A stretch of 64,000 nucleotides of DNA from Gordius sp. MW1 (Eukaryota; Nematomorpha; Gordioida; Gordea; Gordiidae): assembly GCA_964036665.1 (NCBI GenBank), contig OZ038530.1, positions 2,294,001-2,358,000 on the forward strand, read 5' to 3'. Below the pieces are notes generated by a model that saw only the letters and a list, made by a program, of their open reading frames with translations, did no database searches and had not been told where the DNA came from. The position numbers and the translations under genes were made by a program. Below are positions 49,796 through 61,406 of this stretch, piece by piece (the stretch's first letter is position 1; each line of letters opens with the position of its first letter).

Positions 49796-50808
49796 ATACG
49801 GTTCAAAGAAAAATATGTGAAAAATTTTGAGGTAAAAATATTTATTTTTTTCGAATCTATGTGAAAGAGCGTAAAAAAATATATAAAAGTAAGCAAATTT
49901 GAGAATCCTATTATCCTCGATTGACTTCCGCAAAGAGGTTTTAAGCTGCGAGAACTATCATTTTGAAAAAAGACAACGTTTTATTGTTGCGATTAGTTTG
50001 TTGTATCGCAACGTGAGTGCTTAATTTTTGAAAATGGCTCTATGCAATCATGATTTCAAAGTAATAGTTTTCAGATTCTGATTGGGATCATAGAAACCAC
50101 GTCTGAAAACGACAACTTTCATCGGATGAATACGGTTCAAAGAAAAATATGTGAAAAATTTTGAGGTAAAAATATTTATTTTTTTCGAATCTATGTGAAA
50201 GAGCGTAAAAAAATATATAAAAGTAAGCAAATTTGAGAATCCTATTATCCTCGATTGACTTCCGCAAAGAGGTTTTAAGCTGCGAGAACTATCATTTTGA
50301 AAAAAGACAACGTTTTATTGTTGCGATTAGTTTGTTGTATCGCAACGTGAGTGCTTAATTTTTGAAAATGGCTCTATGCAATCATGATTTCAAAGTAATA
50401 GTTTTCAGATTCTGATTGGGATCATAGAAACCACGTCTGAAAACGACAACTTTCATCGGATGAATACGGTTCAAAGAAAAATATGTGAAAAATTTTGAGG
50501 TAAAAATATTTATTTTTTTCGATTCTAGGTGAAAGAGCATAAAAAAATATATAAAAGTAAGCCAATTTGAGAATCCTATTATCCTCGATTGACTTCCGCA
50601 AAGAGGTTTTAAGCTGCGAGAACTATCATTTTGACAAAAGACAACGTTTTATTGTTGCGATTAGTTTGTTGTATCGCAACGTGAGTGCTTAATTTTTGAA
50701 AATGGCTCTATGCAATCATGATTTCAAAGTAATAGTTTTCAGATTCTGATAAATTTTTACTTGGGATCATAGAAACCACGTCTGAAAACGACAACTTTCA
50801 TCGGATGA
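48444..50808. repeat. 7-mer HOR type I, copy 1 (2365 bp)
   Basis: Starts: 48444 (C1d4), 48785 (D), 49129 (B3), 49463 (AGGTTTAAG, B3 tail), 49796 (B3), 50130 (B3), 50464 (B1; GATTCTAGG). It overlaps the preceding 6-mer because the same monomers belong to both periodicities. Four consecutive B3-tailed units of 333-334 bp make this the densest run of short monomers in the window. The pair 49796 and 50130 appears identical over the full 334 bp. Confidence 0.88.
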
Positions 50809-52838
50809 ATACGGTTGAAAGGAAAATATGTGAAAAATTTTGAGGTAAAAATATTTATTTTTTTTGCCTCTATGTGAAAGAGCATGAAAAAATATATAAG
50901 AGTAAGCCAATTTGAGAATCCTATTATCCTCGATTGACTTCCGAAAAGAGGTTTTAAGATGCGAGAACTATCATTTTGACAAAAGACAACGTTTGTTGCG
51001 ATTAGTTTGTTGTATCGCAACGTGAGTGCTTAATTTTTCAAAAATGCACTATGCGATCATGATTTCAAAGTAATAGTTTTCTGATTCTGATAAATTTTTA
51101 CTTTTTATAATCGAAACCACGTCTGAAAACGACAACTTTCATCGGATGCATACGGTTGAAAGGAAAATATGTGAAAAATTTTGAGGTAAAAATATTTATT
51201 TTTTTCGATTCTATGTGAAAGAGCATGAAAAAATATATAAGAGTAAGCCAATTTGAGAATCCTATTATCCTCGATTGACTTCCGAAAAGAGGTTTTAAGA
51301 TGCGAGAACTATCATTTTGACAAAAGACAACGTTTTATTGTTGCGATTAGTTTGTTGTATCGCAACGTGAGTGCTTAATTTTTCAAAAATGCAATATGCG
51401 ATCATGATTTCAAAGTAATAGTTTTCTAATCTGAGAAATTTTTACTTTTTATCATCGAAACCACGTCTGAAAACGACAACTTTCATCGGATGCATACGGT
51501 TGAAAGAAAAATATGTGAAAAATTTTGAGGTAAAAATATTTATTTTTTTCGAATCTATGTGAAAGAGCGTAAAAAAATATATAAAAGTAAGCAAATTTGA
51601 GAATCCTATTATCCTCGATTGACTTCCGCAAAGAGGTTTTAAGCTGCGAGAACTATCATTTTGAAAAAAGACAACGTTTTATTGTTGCGATTAGTTTGTT
51701 GTATCGCAACGTGAGTGCTTAATTTTTCAAAAATGCAATATGCGATCATGATTTCAAAGTAATAGTTTTCTAATCTGAGAAATTTTTACTTTTTATCATC
51801 GAAACCACGTCTGAAAACGACAACTTTCATCGGATGCATACGGTTCAAAGAAAAATATGTGAAAAATTTTGAGGTAAAAATATTTATTTTTATCGATTCT
51901 ATGTGAAAGAGCATAAAAAAATATATAAAAGTAAGCCAATTTGAGAATCCTATTATCCTCGATTGACTTCCGCAAAGAGGTTTAAGCTGCGAGAACTATC
52001 ATTTTGACAAAAGACAACGTTTTATTGTTGCGATTAGTTTGTTGTATCGCAACGTGAGTGCTTAATTTTTGAAAATGGCTCTATGCAATCATGATTTCAA
52101 AGTAATAGTTTTCAGATTCTGATTGGGATCATAGAAACCACGTCTGAAAACGACAACTTTCATCGGATGAATACGGTTCAAAGAAAAATATGTGAAAAAT
52201 TTTGAGGTAAAAATATTTATTTTTTTCGAATCTATGTGAAAGAGCGTAAAAAAATATATAAAAGTAAGCAAATTTGAGAATCCTATTATCCTCGATTGAC
52301 TTCCGCAAAGAGGTTTTAAGCTGCGAGAACTATCATTTTGAAAAAAGACAACGTTTTATTGTTGCGATTAGTTTGTTGTATCGCAACGTGAGTGCTTAAT
52401 TTTTGAAAATGGCTCTATGCAATCATGATTTCAAAGTAATAGTTTTCAGATTCTGATTGGGATCATAGAAACCACGTCTGAAAACGACAACTTTCATCGG
52501 ATGAATACGGTTCAAAGAAAAATATGTGAAAAATTTTGAGGTAAAAATATTTATTTTTTTCGAATCTATGTGAAAGAGCGTAAAAAAATATATAAAAGTA
52601 AGCAAATTTGAGAATCCTATTATCCTCGATTGACTTCCGCAAAGAGGTTTTAAGCTGCGAGAACTATCATTTTGAAAAAAGACAACGTTTTATTGTTGCG
52701 ATTAGTTTGTTGTATCGCAACGTGAGTGCTTAATTTTTGAAAATGGCTCTATGCAATCATGATTTCAAAGTAATAGTTTTCAGATTCTGATTGGGATCAT
52801 AGAAACCACGTCTGAAAACGACAACTTTCATCGGATGA
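50809..52838. repeat. 7-mer HOR type I, copy 2
   Basis: Starts: 50809, 51150, 51494, 51838, 52171, 52505. The offset from copy 1 is 2365 bp for the first three and 2375 bp afterwards. The jump arises in 51494-51837, which starts as B3 but ends with a D tail (TGCAATATG, CTAATCTGAG), so the B3 deletion is absent. The following unit has TTTTTATCG, which is missing from its partner at 49463. The seventh monomer (52839) is C1 instead of B1 and belongs to the long duplication that starts here. Confidence 0.88.
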
Positions 52839-55800
52839 ATACGGTTCAAAGAAAAATATGTGAAAAATTTTGAGGTAAAAATATTTATTTTTTTCGATTC
52901 TATGTGAAAGAGCATAAAAAAATATATAAAAGTAAGCCAATTTGAGAATCCTATTATCCTCGATTGACTTCCGCAAAGAGGTTTTAAGCTGCGAGAACTA
53001 TCATTTTGACAAAAGACAACGTTTTATTGTTGCGATTAGTTTGTTGTATCGCAACGTGAGTGCTTAATTTTTCAAAAATGCACTATGCGATCATGATTTC
53101 AAAGTAATAGTTTTCTGATTCTGATAAATTTTTACTTTTTATTATCAAAACCACGTCTGAAAACGACAACTTTTATCGGATGCATACGGTTGAAAGGAAA
53201 ATATGTGAAAAATTTTGAGGTAAAAATATTTATTTTTATCGATTCTATGTGAAAGAGCATGAAAAAATATATAAGAGTAAGCCAATTTGAGAATCCTATT
53301 ATCCTCGATTGACTTCCGAAAAGAGGTTTTAAGATGCGAGAACTATCATTTTGACAAAAGACAACGTTTTATTGTTGCGATTAGTTTGTTGTATCGCAAC
53401 GTGAGTGCTTAATTTTTGAAAACTGCTCTATGCGATCATGATTTCAAAGTAATAGTTTTTAGATTCTGATAAATTTTTACTTGGGATCATAGAAACCACG
53501 TCTGAAAACGACAACTTTCATCGGATGAAAACGGTTGAAAGGAAAATATGTGAAAAATTTTGAGGTAAAAATATTTATTTTTTTCGATTCTATGTGAAAG
53601 AGTATGAAAAAATATATAAGAGTAAGCCAATTTGAGAATCCTATTATCCTAGATTGACTTCCGAAAAGAGGTTTTAAGACGCGAGAACTATCATTTTGAC
53701 AAAAGACAACGTTTTATTGTTGCGATTAGTTTGTTGTATCGCAACGTGAGTGCTTAATTTTTCAAAAATGCAATATGCGATCATGATTTCAAAGTAATAG
53801 TTTTCTAATTCTGAGAAATTTTTACTTTTTATCATCGAAACCACGTCTGAAAACGACAACTTTCATCGGATGCATACGGTTGAAAGAAAAATATGTGAAA
53901 AATTTTGAGGTAAAAATATTTATCTTTTTCGAATCTATGTGAAAGAGCGTAAAAAAATATATAAAAGTAAGCAAATTTGAGAATCCTATTATCCTCGATT
54001 GACTTCCGCAAAGAGGTTTTAAGCTGCGAGAACTATCATTTTGAAAAAAGACAACGTTTTATTGTTGCGATTAGTTTGTTGTATCGCAACGTGAGTGCTT
54101 AATTTTTGAAAATGGCTCTATGCAATCATGATTTCAAAGTAATAGTTTTCAGATTCTGATTGGGATCATAGAAACCACGTCTGAAAACGACAACTTTCAT
54201 CGGATGAATACGGTTCAAAGAAAAATATGTGAAAAATTTTGAGGTAAAAATATTTATTTTTTTCGATTCTATGTGAAAGAGCATAAAAAAATATATAAAA
54301 GTAAGCCAATTTGAGAATCCTATTATCCTCGATTGACTTCCGCAAAGAGGTTTTAAGCTGCGAGAACTATCATTTTGACAAAAGACAACGTTTTATTGTT
54401 GCGATTAGTTTGTTGTATCGCAACGTGAGTGCTTAATTTTTCAAAAATGCACTATGCGATCATGATTTCAAAGTAATAGTTTTCTGATTCTGATAAATTT
54501 TTACTTTTTATCATCGAAACCACGTCTGAAAACGACAACTTTTATCGGATGCATACGGTTGAAAGGAAAATATGTGAAAAATTTTGAGGTAAAAATATTT
54601 ATTTTTATCGATTCTATGTGAAAGAGCATGAAAAAATATATAAGAGTAAGCCAATTTGAGAATCCTATTATCCTCGATTGACTTCCGAAAAGAGGTTTTA
54701 AGATGCGAGAACTATCATTTTGACAAAAGACAACGTTTTATTGTTGCGATTAGTTTGTTGTATCGCAACGTGAGTGCTTAATTTTTGAAAACTGCTCTAT
54801 GCGATCATGATTTCAAAGTAATAGTTTTTAGATTCTGATAAATTTTTACTTGGGATCATAGAAACCACGTCTGAAAACGACCACTTTCATCGGATGAAAA
54901 CGGTTGAAAGGAAAATATGTGAAAAATTTTGAGGTAAAAATATTTATTTTTTTCGATTCTATGTGAAAGAGCATGAAAAAATATATAAGAGTAAGCCAAT
55001 TTGAGAATCCTATTATCCTCGATTGACTTCCGAAAAGAGGTTTTAAGACGCGAGAACTATCATTTTGACAAAAGACAACGTTTTATTGTTGCGATTAGTT
55101 TGTTGTATCGCAACGTGAGTGCTTAATTATTCAAAAATGCAATATGCGATCATGATTTCAAAGTAATAGTTTTCTAATTCTGAGAAATTTTTACTTTTTA
55201 TCATCGAAACCACGTCTGAAAACGACAACTTTCATCGGATGCATACGGTTGAAAGAAAAATATGTGAAAAATTTTGAGGTAAAAATATTTATTTTTTTCG
55301 AATCTATGTGAAAGAGCGTAAAAAAATATATAAAAGTAAGCAAATTTGAGAATCCTATTATCCTCGATTGACTTCCGCAAAGAGGTTTTAAGCTGCGAGA
55401 ACTATCATTTTGAAAAAAGACAACGTTTTATTGTTGCGATTAGTTTGTTGTATCGCAACGTGAGTGCTTAATTTTTGAAAATGGCTCTATGCAATCATGA
55501 TTTCAAAGTAATAGTTTTCAGATTCTGATTGGGATCATAGAAACCACGTCTGAAAACGACAACTTTCATCGGATGAATACGGTTCAAAGAAAAATATGTG
55601 AAAAATTTTGAGGTAAAAATATTTATTTTTTTCGATTCTATGTGAAAGAGCATAAAAAAATATATAAAAGTAAGCCAATTTGAGAATCCTATTATCCTCG
55701 ATTGACTTCCGCAAAGAGGTTTTAAGCTGCGAGAACTATCATTTTGACAAAAGACAACGTTTTATTGTTGCGATTAGTTTGTTGTATCGCAACGTGAGTG

Positions 55801-58800
55801 CTTAATTTTTCAAAAATGCACTATGCGATCATGATTTCAAAGTAATAGTTTTCTGATTCTGATAAATTTTTACTTTTTATCATCGAAACCACGTCTGAAA
55901 ACGACAACTTTTATCGGATGCATACGGTTGAAAGGAAAATATGTGAAAAATTTTGAGGTAAAAATATTTATTTTTATCGATTCTATGTGAAAGAGCATGA
56001 AAAAATATATAAGAGTAAGCCAATTTGAGAATCCTATTATCCTCGATTGACTTCCGAAAAGAGGTTTTAAGATGCGAGAACTATCATTTTGACAAAAGAC
56101 AACGTTTTATTGTTGCGATTAGTTTGTTGTATCGCAACGTGAGTGCTTAATTTTTAAAAAATGCACTAAGCGATCATGATTTCAAAGTAAGAGTTTTCTG
56201 ATTCTGATAAATTTTTACTTTTTATCATCGAAACCACGTCTGAAAACGACAACTTTCATCGGATGCATACAGTTGAAAGAAAAATATGTGAAAAATTTTG
56301 AGGTAAAAATATTTATTTTTTTCGATTCTATGTGAAAGAGCTTAAAAAAATATATAAAAGTAAGCCAATTTGAGAATCCTATTATCCTCGATTGACTTCC
56401 GAAAAGAGGTTTTAAGATGCGAGAACTATCATTTTGACAAAAGACAACGTTTTATTGTTGCGATTAGTTTGTTGTATCGCAACGTGAGTGCTTAATTTTT
56501 GAAAACTGCTCTATGCGATCATGATTTCAAAGTAATAGTTTTTAGATTCTGATAAATTTTTACTTGGGATCATAGAAACCACGTCTGAAAACGACAACTT
56601 TCATCAGATGAATACGGTTCAAAGAAAAATATGTGAAAAATTTTGAGGTAAAATAATTTATTTTTTTCGATTCTATGTGAAAGAGCATAAAAAAATATAT
56701 AAAAGTAAGCCAATTTTAGTATCCTATTATCCTCGATTGACTTCCGCAAAGAGGTTTTAAGCTGCGAGAACTATCATTTTGACAAAAGACAACGTTTTAT
56801 TGTTGCGATTAGTTTGTTGTATCGCAACGTGAGTGCTTAATTTTTGAAAATGGCTCTATGCAATCATGATTTCAAAGTAATAGTTTTCAGATTCTGATAA
56901 ATTTTTACTTGGGATCATAGAAACCACGTCTGAAAACGACAACTTTCATCGGATGAATACGGTTCAAAGAAAAATATGTGAAAAATTTTGAGGTAAAAAT
57001 ATTTATTTTTTTCGATTCTATGTGAAAGAGCATAAAAAAATATATAAAAGTAAGCCAATTTGAGAATCCTATTATCCTCGATTGACTTCCGCAAAGAGGT
57101 TTTAAGCTGCGAGAACTATCATTTTGACAAAAGACAACGTTTTATTGTTGCGATTAGTTTGTTGTATCGCAAGGTGAGTGCTTAATTTTTGAAAAATGCA
57201 CTATGCGATCATGATTTCAAAGTAATAGTTTTCTAATTCTGAGAAATTTTTACTTTTTATCATCGAAACCACTTCTGAAAACGACAACTTTCATCGGATG
57301 CATACGGTTGAAAGAAAAATATGTGAAAAATTTTGAGGTAAAAATATTTATTTTTTTCGAATCTATGTGAAAGAGCGTACAAAAATATATAAAAGTAAGC
57401 CAATTTGAGAATCCTATTATCCTCGATTGACTTCCGCAAAGAGGTTTTAAGCTGCGAGAACTATCATTTTGACAAAAGACAACGTTTTATTGTTGCGATT
57501 AGTTTGTTGTATCGCAACGTGAGTGCTTAATTTTTGAAAATGGCTCTATGCAATCATGATTTCAAAGTAATAGTTTTCAGATTCTGATAAATTTTTACTT
57601 GGGATCATAGAAACCACGTCTGAAAACGACAACTTTCATCGGATGAATACGGTTGAAAGGAAAATATGTGAAAAATTTTGAGGTAAAAATATTTATTTTT
57701 TTTGCCTCTATGTGAAAGAGCATGAAAAAATATATAAGAGTAAGCCAATTTGAGAATCCTATTATCCTCGATTGACTTCCGAAAAGAGGTTTTAAGATGC
57801 GAGAACTATCATTTTGACAAAAGACAACGTTTGTTGCGATTAGTTTGTTGTATCGCAACGTGAGTGCTTAATTTTTCAAAAATGCACTATGCGATCATGA
57901 TTTCAAAGTAATAGTTTTCTGATTCTGATAAATTTTTACTTTTTATAATCGAAACCACGTCTGAAAACGACAACTTTCATCGGATGCATACGGTTGAAAG
58001 GAAAATATGTGAAAAATTTTGAGGTAAAAATATTTATTTTTTTCGATTCTATGTGAAAGAGCATGAAAAAATATATAAGAGTAAGCCAATTTGAGAATCC
58101 TATTATCCTCGATTGACTTCCGAAAAGAGGTTTTAAGATGCGAGAACTATCATTTTGACAAAAGACAACGTTTTATTGTTGCGATTAGTTTGTTGTATCG
58201 CAACGTGAGTGCTTAATTTTTCAAAAATGCAATATGCGATCATGATTTCAAAGTAATAGTTTTCTAATCTGAGAAATTTTTACTTTTTATCATCGAAACC
58301 ACGTCTGAAAACGACAACTTTCATCGGATGCATACGGTTGAAAGAAAAATATGTGAAAAATTTTGAGGTAAAAATATTTATTTTTTTCGAATCTATGTGA
58401 AAGAGCGTAAAAAAATATATAAAAGTAAGCAAATTTGAGAATCCTATTATCCTCGATTGACTTCCGCAAAGAGGTTTTAAGCTGCGAGAACTATCATTTT
58501 GAAAAAAGACAACGTTTTATTGTTGCGATTAGTTTGTTGTATCGCAACGTGAGTGCTTAATTTTTGAAAATGGCTCTATGCAATCATGATTTCAAAGTAA
58601 TAGTTTTCAGATTCTGATTGGGATCATAGAAACCACGTCTGAAAACGACAACTTTCATCGGATGAATACGGTTCAAAGAAAAATATGTGAAAAATTTTGA
58701 GGTAAAAATATTTATTTTTTTCGATTCTATGTGAAAGAGCATAAAAAAATATATAAAAGTAAGCCAATTTGAGAATCCTATTATCCTCGATTGACTTCCG

Positions 58801-58890
58801 CAAAGAGGTTTAAGCTGCGAGAACTATCATTTTGACAAAAGACAACGTTTTATTGTTGCGATTAGTTTGTTGTATCGCAACGTGAGTGCT
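52600..58890. repeat. Long segmental duplication, copy 2 (source about 42000-49695)
   Basis: Starts: 52839, 53184, 53529, 53874, 54208, 54553, 54898, 55243, 55577, 55922, 56267, 56612, 56957, 57302, 57647, 57988, 58332, 58666. Offsets are 10572 bp to the first tetramer of copy 1 and 9203 bp from 46719 on; the 1369-bp change equals exactly one tetramer. Shared private marks include AGTATGAAA (43029/53601), GACCACTTTC, CACTAAGCG (46961/56164), ATACAGTTG, AGCTTAAA and CACTTCTG. The right edge lies near 58890, where copy 1 has a B3 tail and this copy C1. The left edge is gradual, within 52505-52839. Confidence 0.92.
53184..55921. repeat. Tetramer HOR x2 within the long duplication
   Basis: Units start at 53184 and 54553, 1369 bp apart. 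The first has AGTATGAAA like the first unit of 42612-46718; the second has GACCACTTTC and AATTATTC like units 2 and 3 there. One tetramer was therefore gained in copy 1 or lost in copy 2 after the long duplication. Private changes include ATTATCAAAACC near 53141 (in the preceding unit), CCTAGATTG near 53650 and ATTTATCTTTTTC near 53920. Confidence 0.92.
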
Positions 58891-59009
58891 TAATTTTTCA
58901 AAAATGCACTATGCGATCATGATTTCAAAGTAATAGTTTTCTGATTCTGATAAATTTTTACTTTTTATCATCGAAACCACGTCTGAAAACGACAACTTTC
59001 ATCGGATGC

Positions 59010-61406
59010 ATACGGTTGAAAGGAAAATATGTGAAAAATTTTGAGGTAAAAATATTTATTTTTATCGATTCTATGTGAAAGAACATGAAAAAATATATAA
59101 GAGTAAGCCAATTTGAGAATCCTATTATCCTCGATTGACTTCTGAAAAGAGGTTTTAAGATGCGAGAACTATCATTTTGACAAAAGACAACGTTTTATTG
59201 TTGCGATTAGTTTGTTGTATCGCAAAGTGAGTGCTTAATTTTTGAAAACTGCTCTATGCGATCATGATTTCAAAGTAATAGTTTTTAGATTCTGATAAAT
59301 TTTTACTTGGGATCATAGAAACCACGTCTGAAAACGACAACTTTCATCGGATGAGAACGGTTGAAAGGAAAATATGTGAAAAATTTTGAGGTAAAAATAT
59401 TTATTTTTTTCGCCTCTATGAAAGAGCATAAAAAATATATAAGAGTAAGCCAATTTGAGAATCCTATTATCCTCGATTGACTTCCGAAAAGAGGTTTTAA
59501 GATGCGAGAACTATCATTTTGACAAAAGACAACGTTTTATTGTTGCGATTAGTTTGTTGTATCGCAACGTGAGTGCTTAATTTTTCAAAAATGCACTATG
59601 CGATCATGATTTCAAAGTAATAGTTTTCTGATTCTGATAAATTTTTACTTTTTATCATCGAAACCACGTCTGAAAACGACAACTTTCATCGGATGCATAC
59701 GGTTGAAAGGAAAATATGTGAAAAATTTTGAGGTAAAAATATTTATTTTTTTCGATTGTATGTGAAAGAGCATGAAAAAAAAAAGAGTAAGCTAATTTGA
59801 GAATCCTATTATCCTCGATTGACTTCCGAAAAGAGGTTTTAAGATGCGAGAACTATCATTTTGACAAAAGACAACGTTTTAATGTTGCGATTAGTTTGTT
59901 GTATCGCAACGTGAGTGCTTAATTTTTGAAAACTGCTCTATGCGATCATGATTTTAAAGTAATAGTTTTTAGATTCTGATAAATTTTTACTTGGGATCAT
60001 AGAAACCACGTCTGAAAACGACAACTTTCATCGGATGAATACGGTTCAAAGAAAAATATGTGAAAAGATTTGAGGTAAAATTATTTATTTTTTTCGATTC
60101 TATGTGAAAGAGCATAAAAAAATATATAAAAGTAAGCCAATTTGAGAATCCTATTATCCTCGATTGACTTCCGCAAAGAGGTTTAAGCTGCGAGAACTAT
60201 CATTTTGACAAAAGACAACGTTTTATTGTTGCGATTAGTTTGTTGTATCGCAACGTGAGTGCTTAATTTTTCAAAAATGCAATATGCGATCATGATTTCA
60301 AAGTAATAGTTTTCTAATTCTGAGAAATTTTTACTTTTTATCATCGAAACCACGTCTGAAAACGACAACTTTCATCGGATGCATACGGTTGAAAGAAAAA
60401 TATGTGAAAAATTTTGAGGTAAAAATATTTATTTTTATCGATTCTATGTGAAAGAGCGTAAAAAAATATATAAAAGTAAGCCAATTTAAGAATCCTATTA
60501 TCCACGATTGACTTCCGCAAAGAGGTTTTAAGCTGCGAGAACTATCATTTTGACAAAAGACAACGTTTTATTGTTGCGATTAGTTTGTTGTATCGCAACG
60601 TGAGTGCTTAATTTTTCAAAAATGCACTATGCGATCATGATTTCAAAGTAATAGTTTTCTAATTCTGAGAAATTTTTACTTTTTATCATCGAAACCACGT
60701 CTGAAAACGACAACTTTCATCGGATGCATACGGATGAAAGAAAAATATGTGAAAAATTTTGAGGTAAAAATATTTATTTTTTTCGAATCTATGTGAAAGA
60801 GCGTAAAAAAATATATAAAAGTAAGATAATTTGAGAATCCTATTATCCTCGATTGACTTCCGCAAAGAGGTTTTAAGCTGCGAGAACTATCATTTTGAAA
60901 AAAGACAACGTTTTATTGTTGCGATTAGTTTGTTGTATCGCAACGTGAGTGCTTAATTTTTGAAAATGGCTCTATGCAATCATGATTTCAAAGTAATAGT
61001 TTTCAGATTCTGATTGGGATCATAGAAACCACGTCTGAAAACGACAACTTTCATCGGATGCATACGGTTGAAAGGAAAATATGTGAAAAATTTTGAGGTA
61101 AAAATATTTATTTTTTTCGCCTCTATGTGAAAGAGCATGAAAAAATATATAAGAGTAAGCCAATTTGAGAATATTATTATCCTCGATTGACTTCCGCAAA
61201 GAGGTTTTAAGATGCGAGAACTATCATTTTGACAAAAGACAACGTTTTATTGTTGCGATTAGTTTGTTGTATCGCAACGTGAGTGCTTAATTTTTGAAAA
61301 CTGTTCTATGCGATCATGATTTCAAAGTAATAGTTTTTAGATTCTGATAAATTTTTACTTGGGATCATAGAAACCACGTCTGAAAACGACAATTTTCATC
61401 GGATGA
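59010..61406. repeat. 7-mer HOR type II, copy 1 (2397 bp)
   Basis: Starts: 59010 (A; GAACATGAA, CTTCTGAAAAG, GCAAAG, then GATGAGAACGG), 59355 (C1; GCCTCTATGAAAG), 59697 (A; GATTGTATG, an A-run replacing TATATA, AAGCTAATTTG), 60039 (D; GTGAAAAGATTTG, AGGTTTAAG), 60383 (D; TTTAAG, CCACG), 60728 (B3; ATACGGATG, AAGATAATTTG), 61062 (A; GCCTC, AAACTGTTC, CAATTTTC). The composition is new relative to the 48-52 kb 7-mer. Confidence 0.9.
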
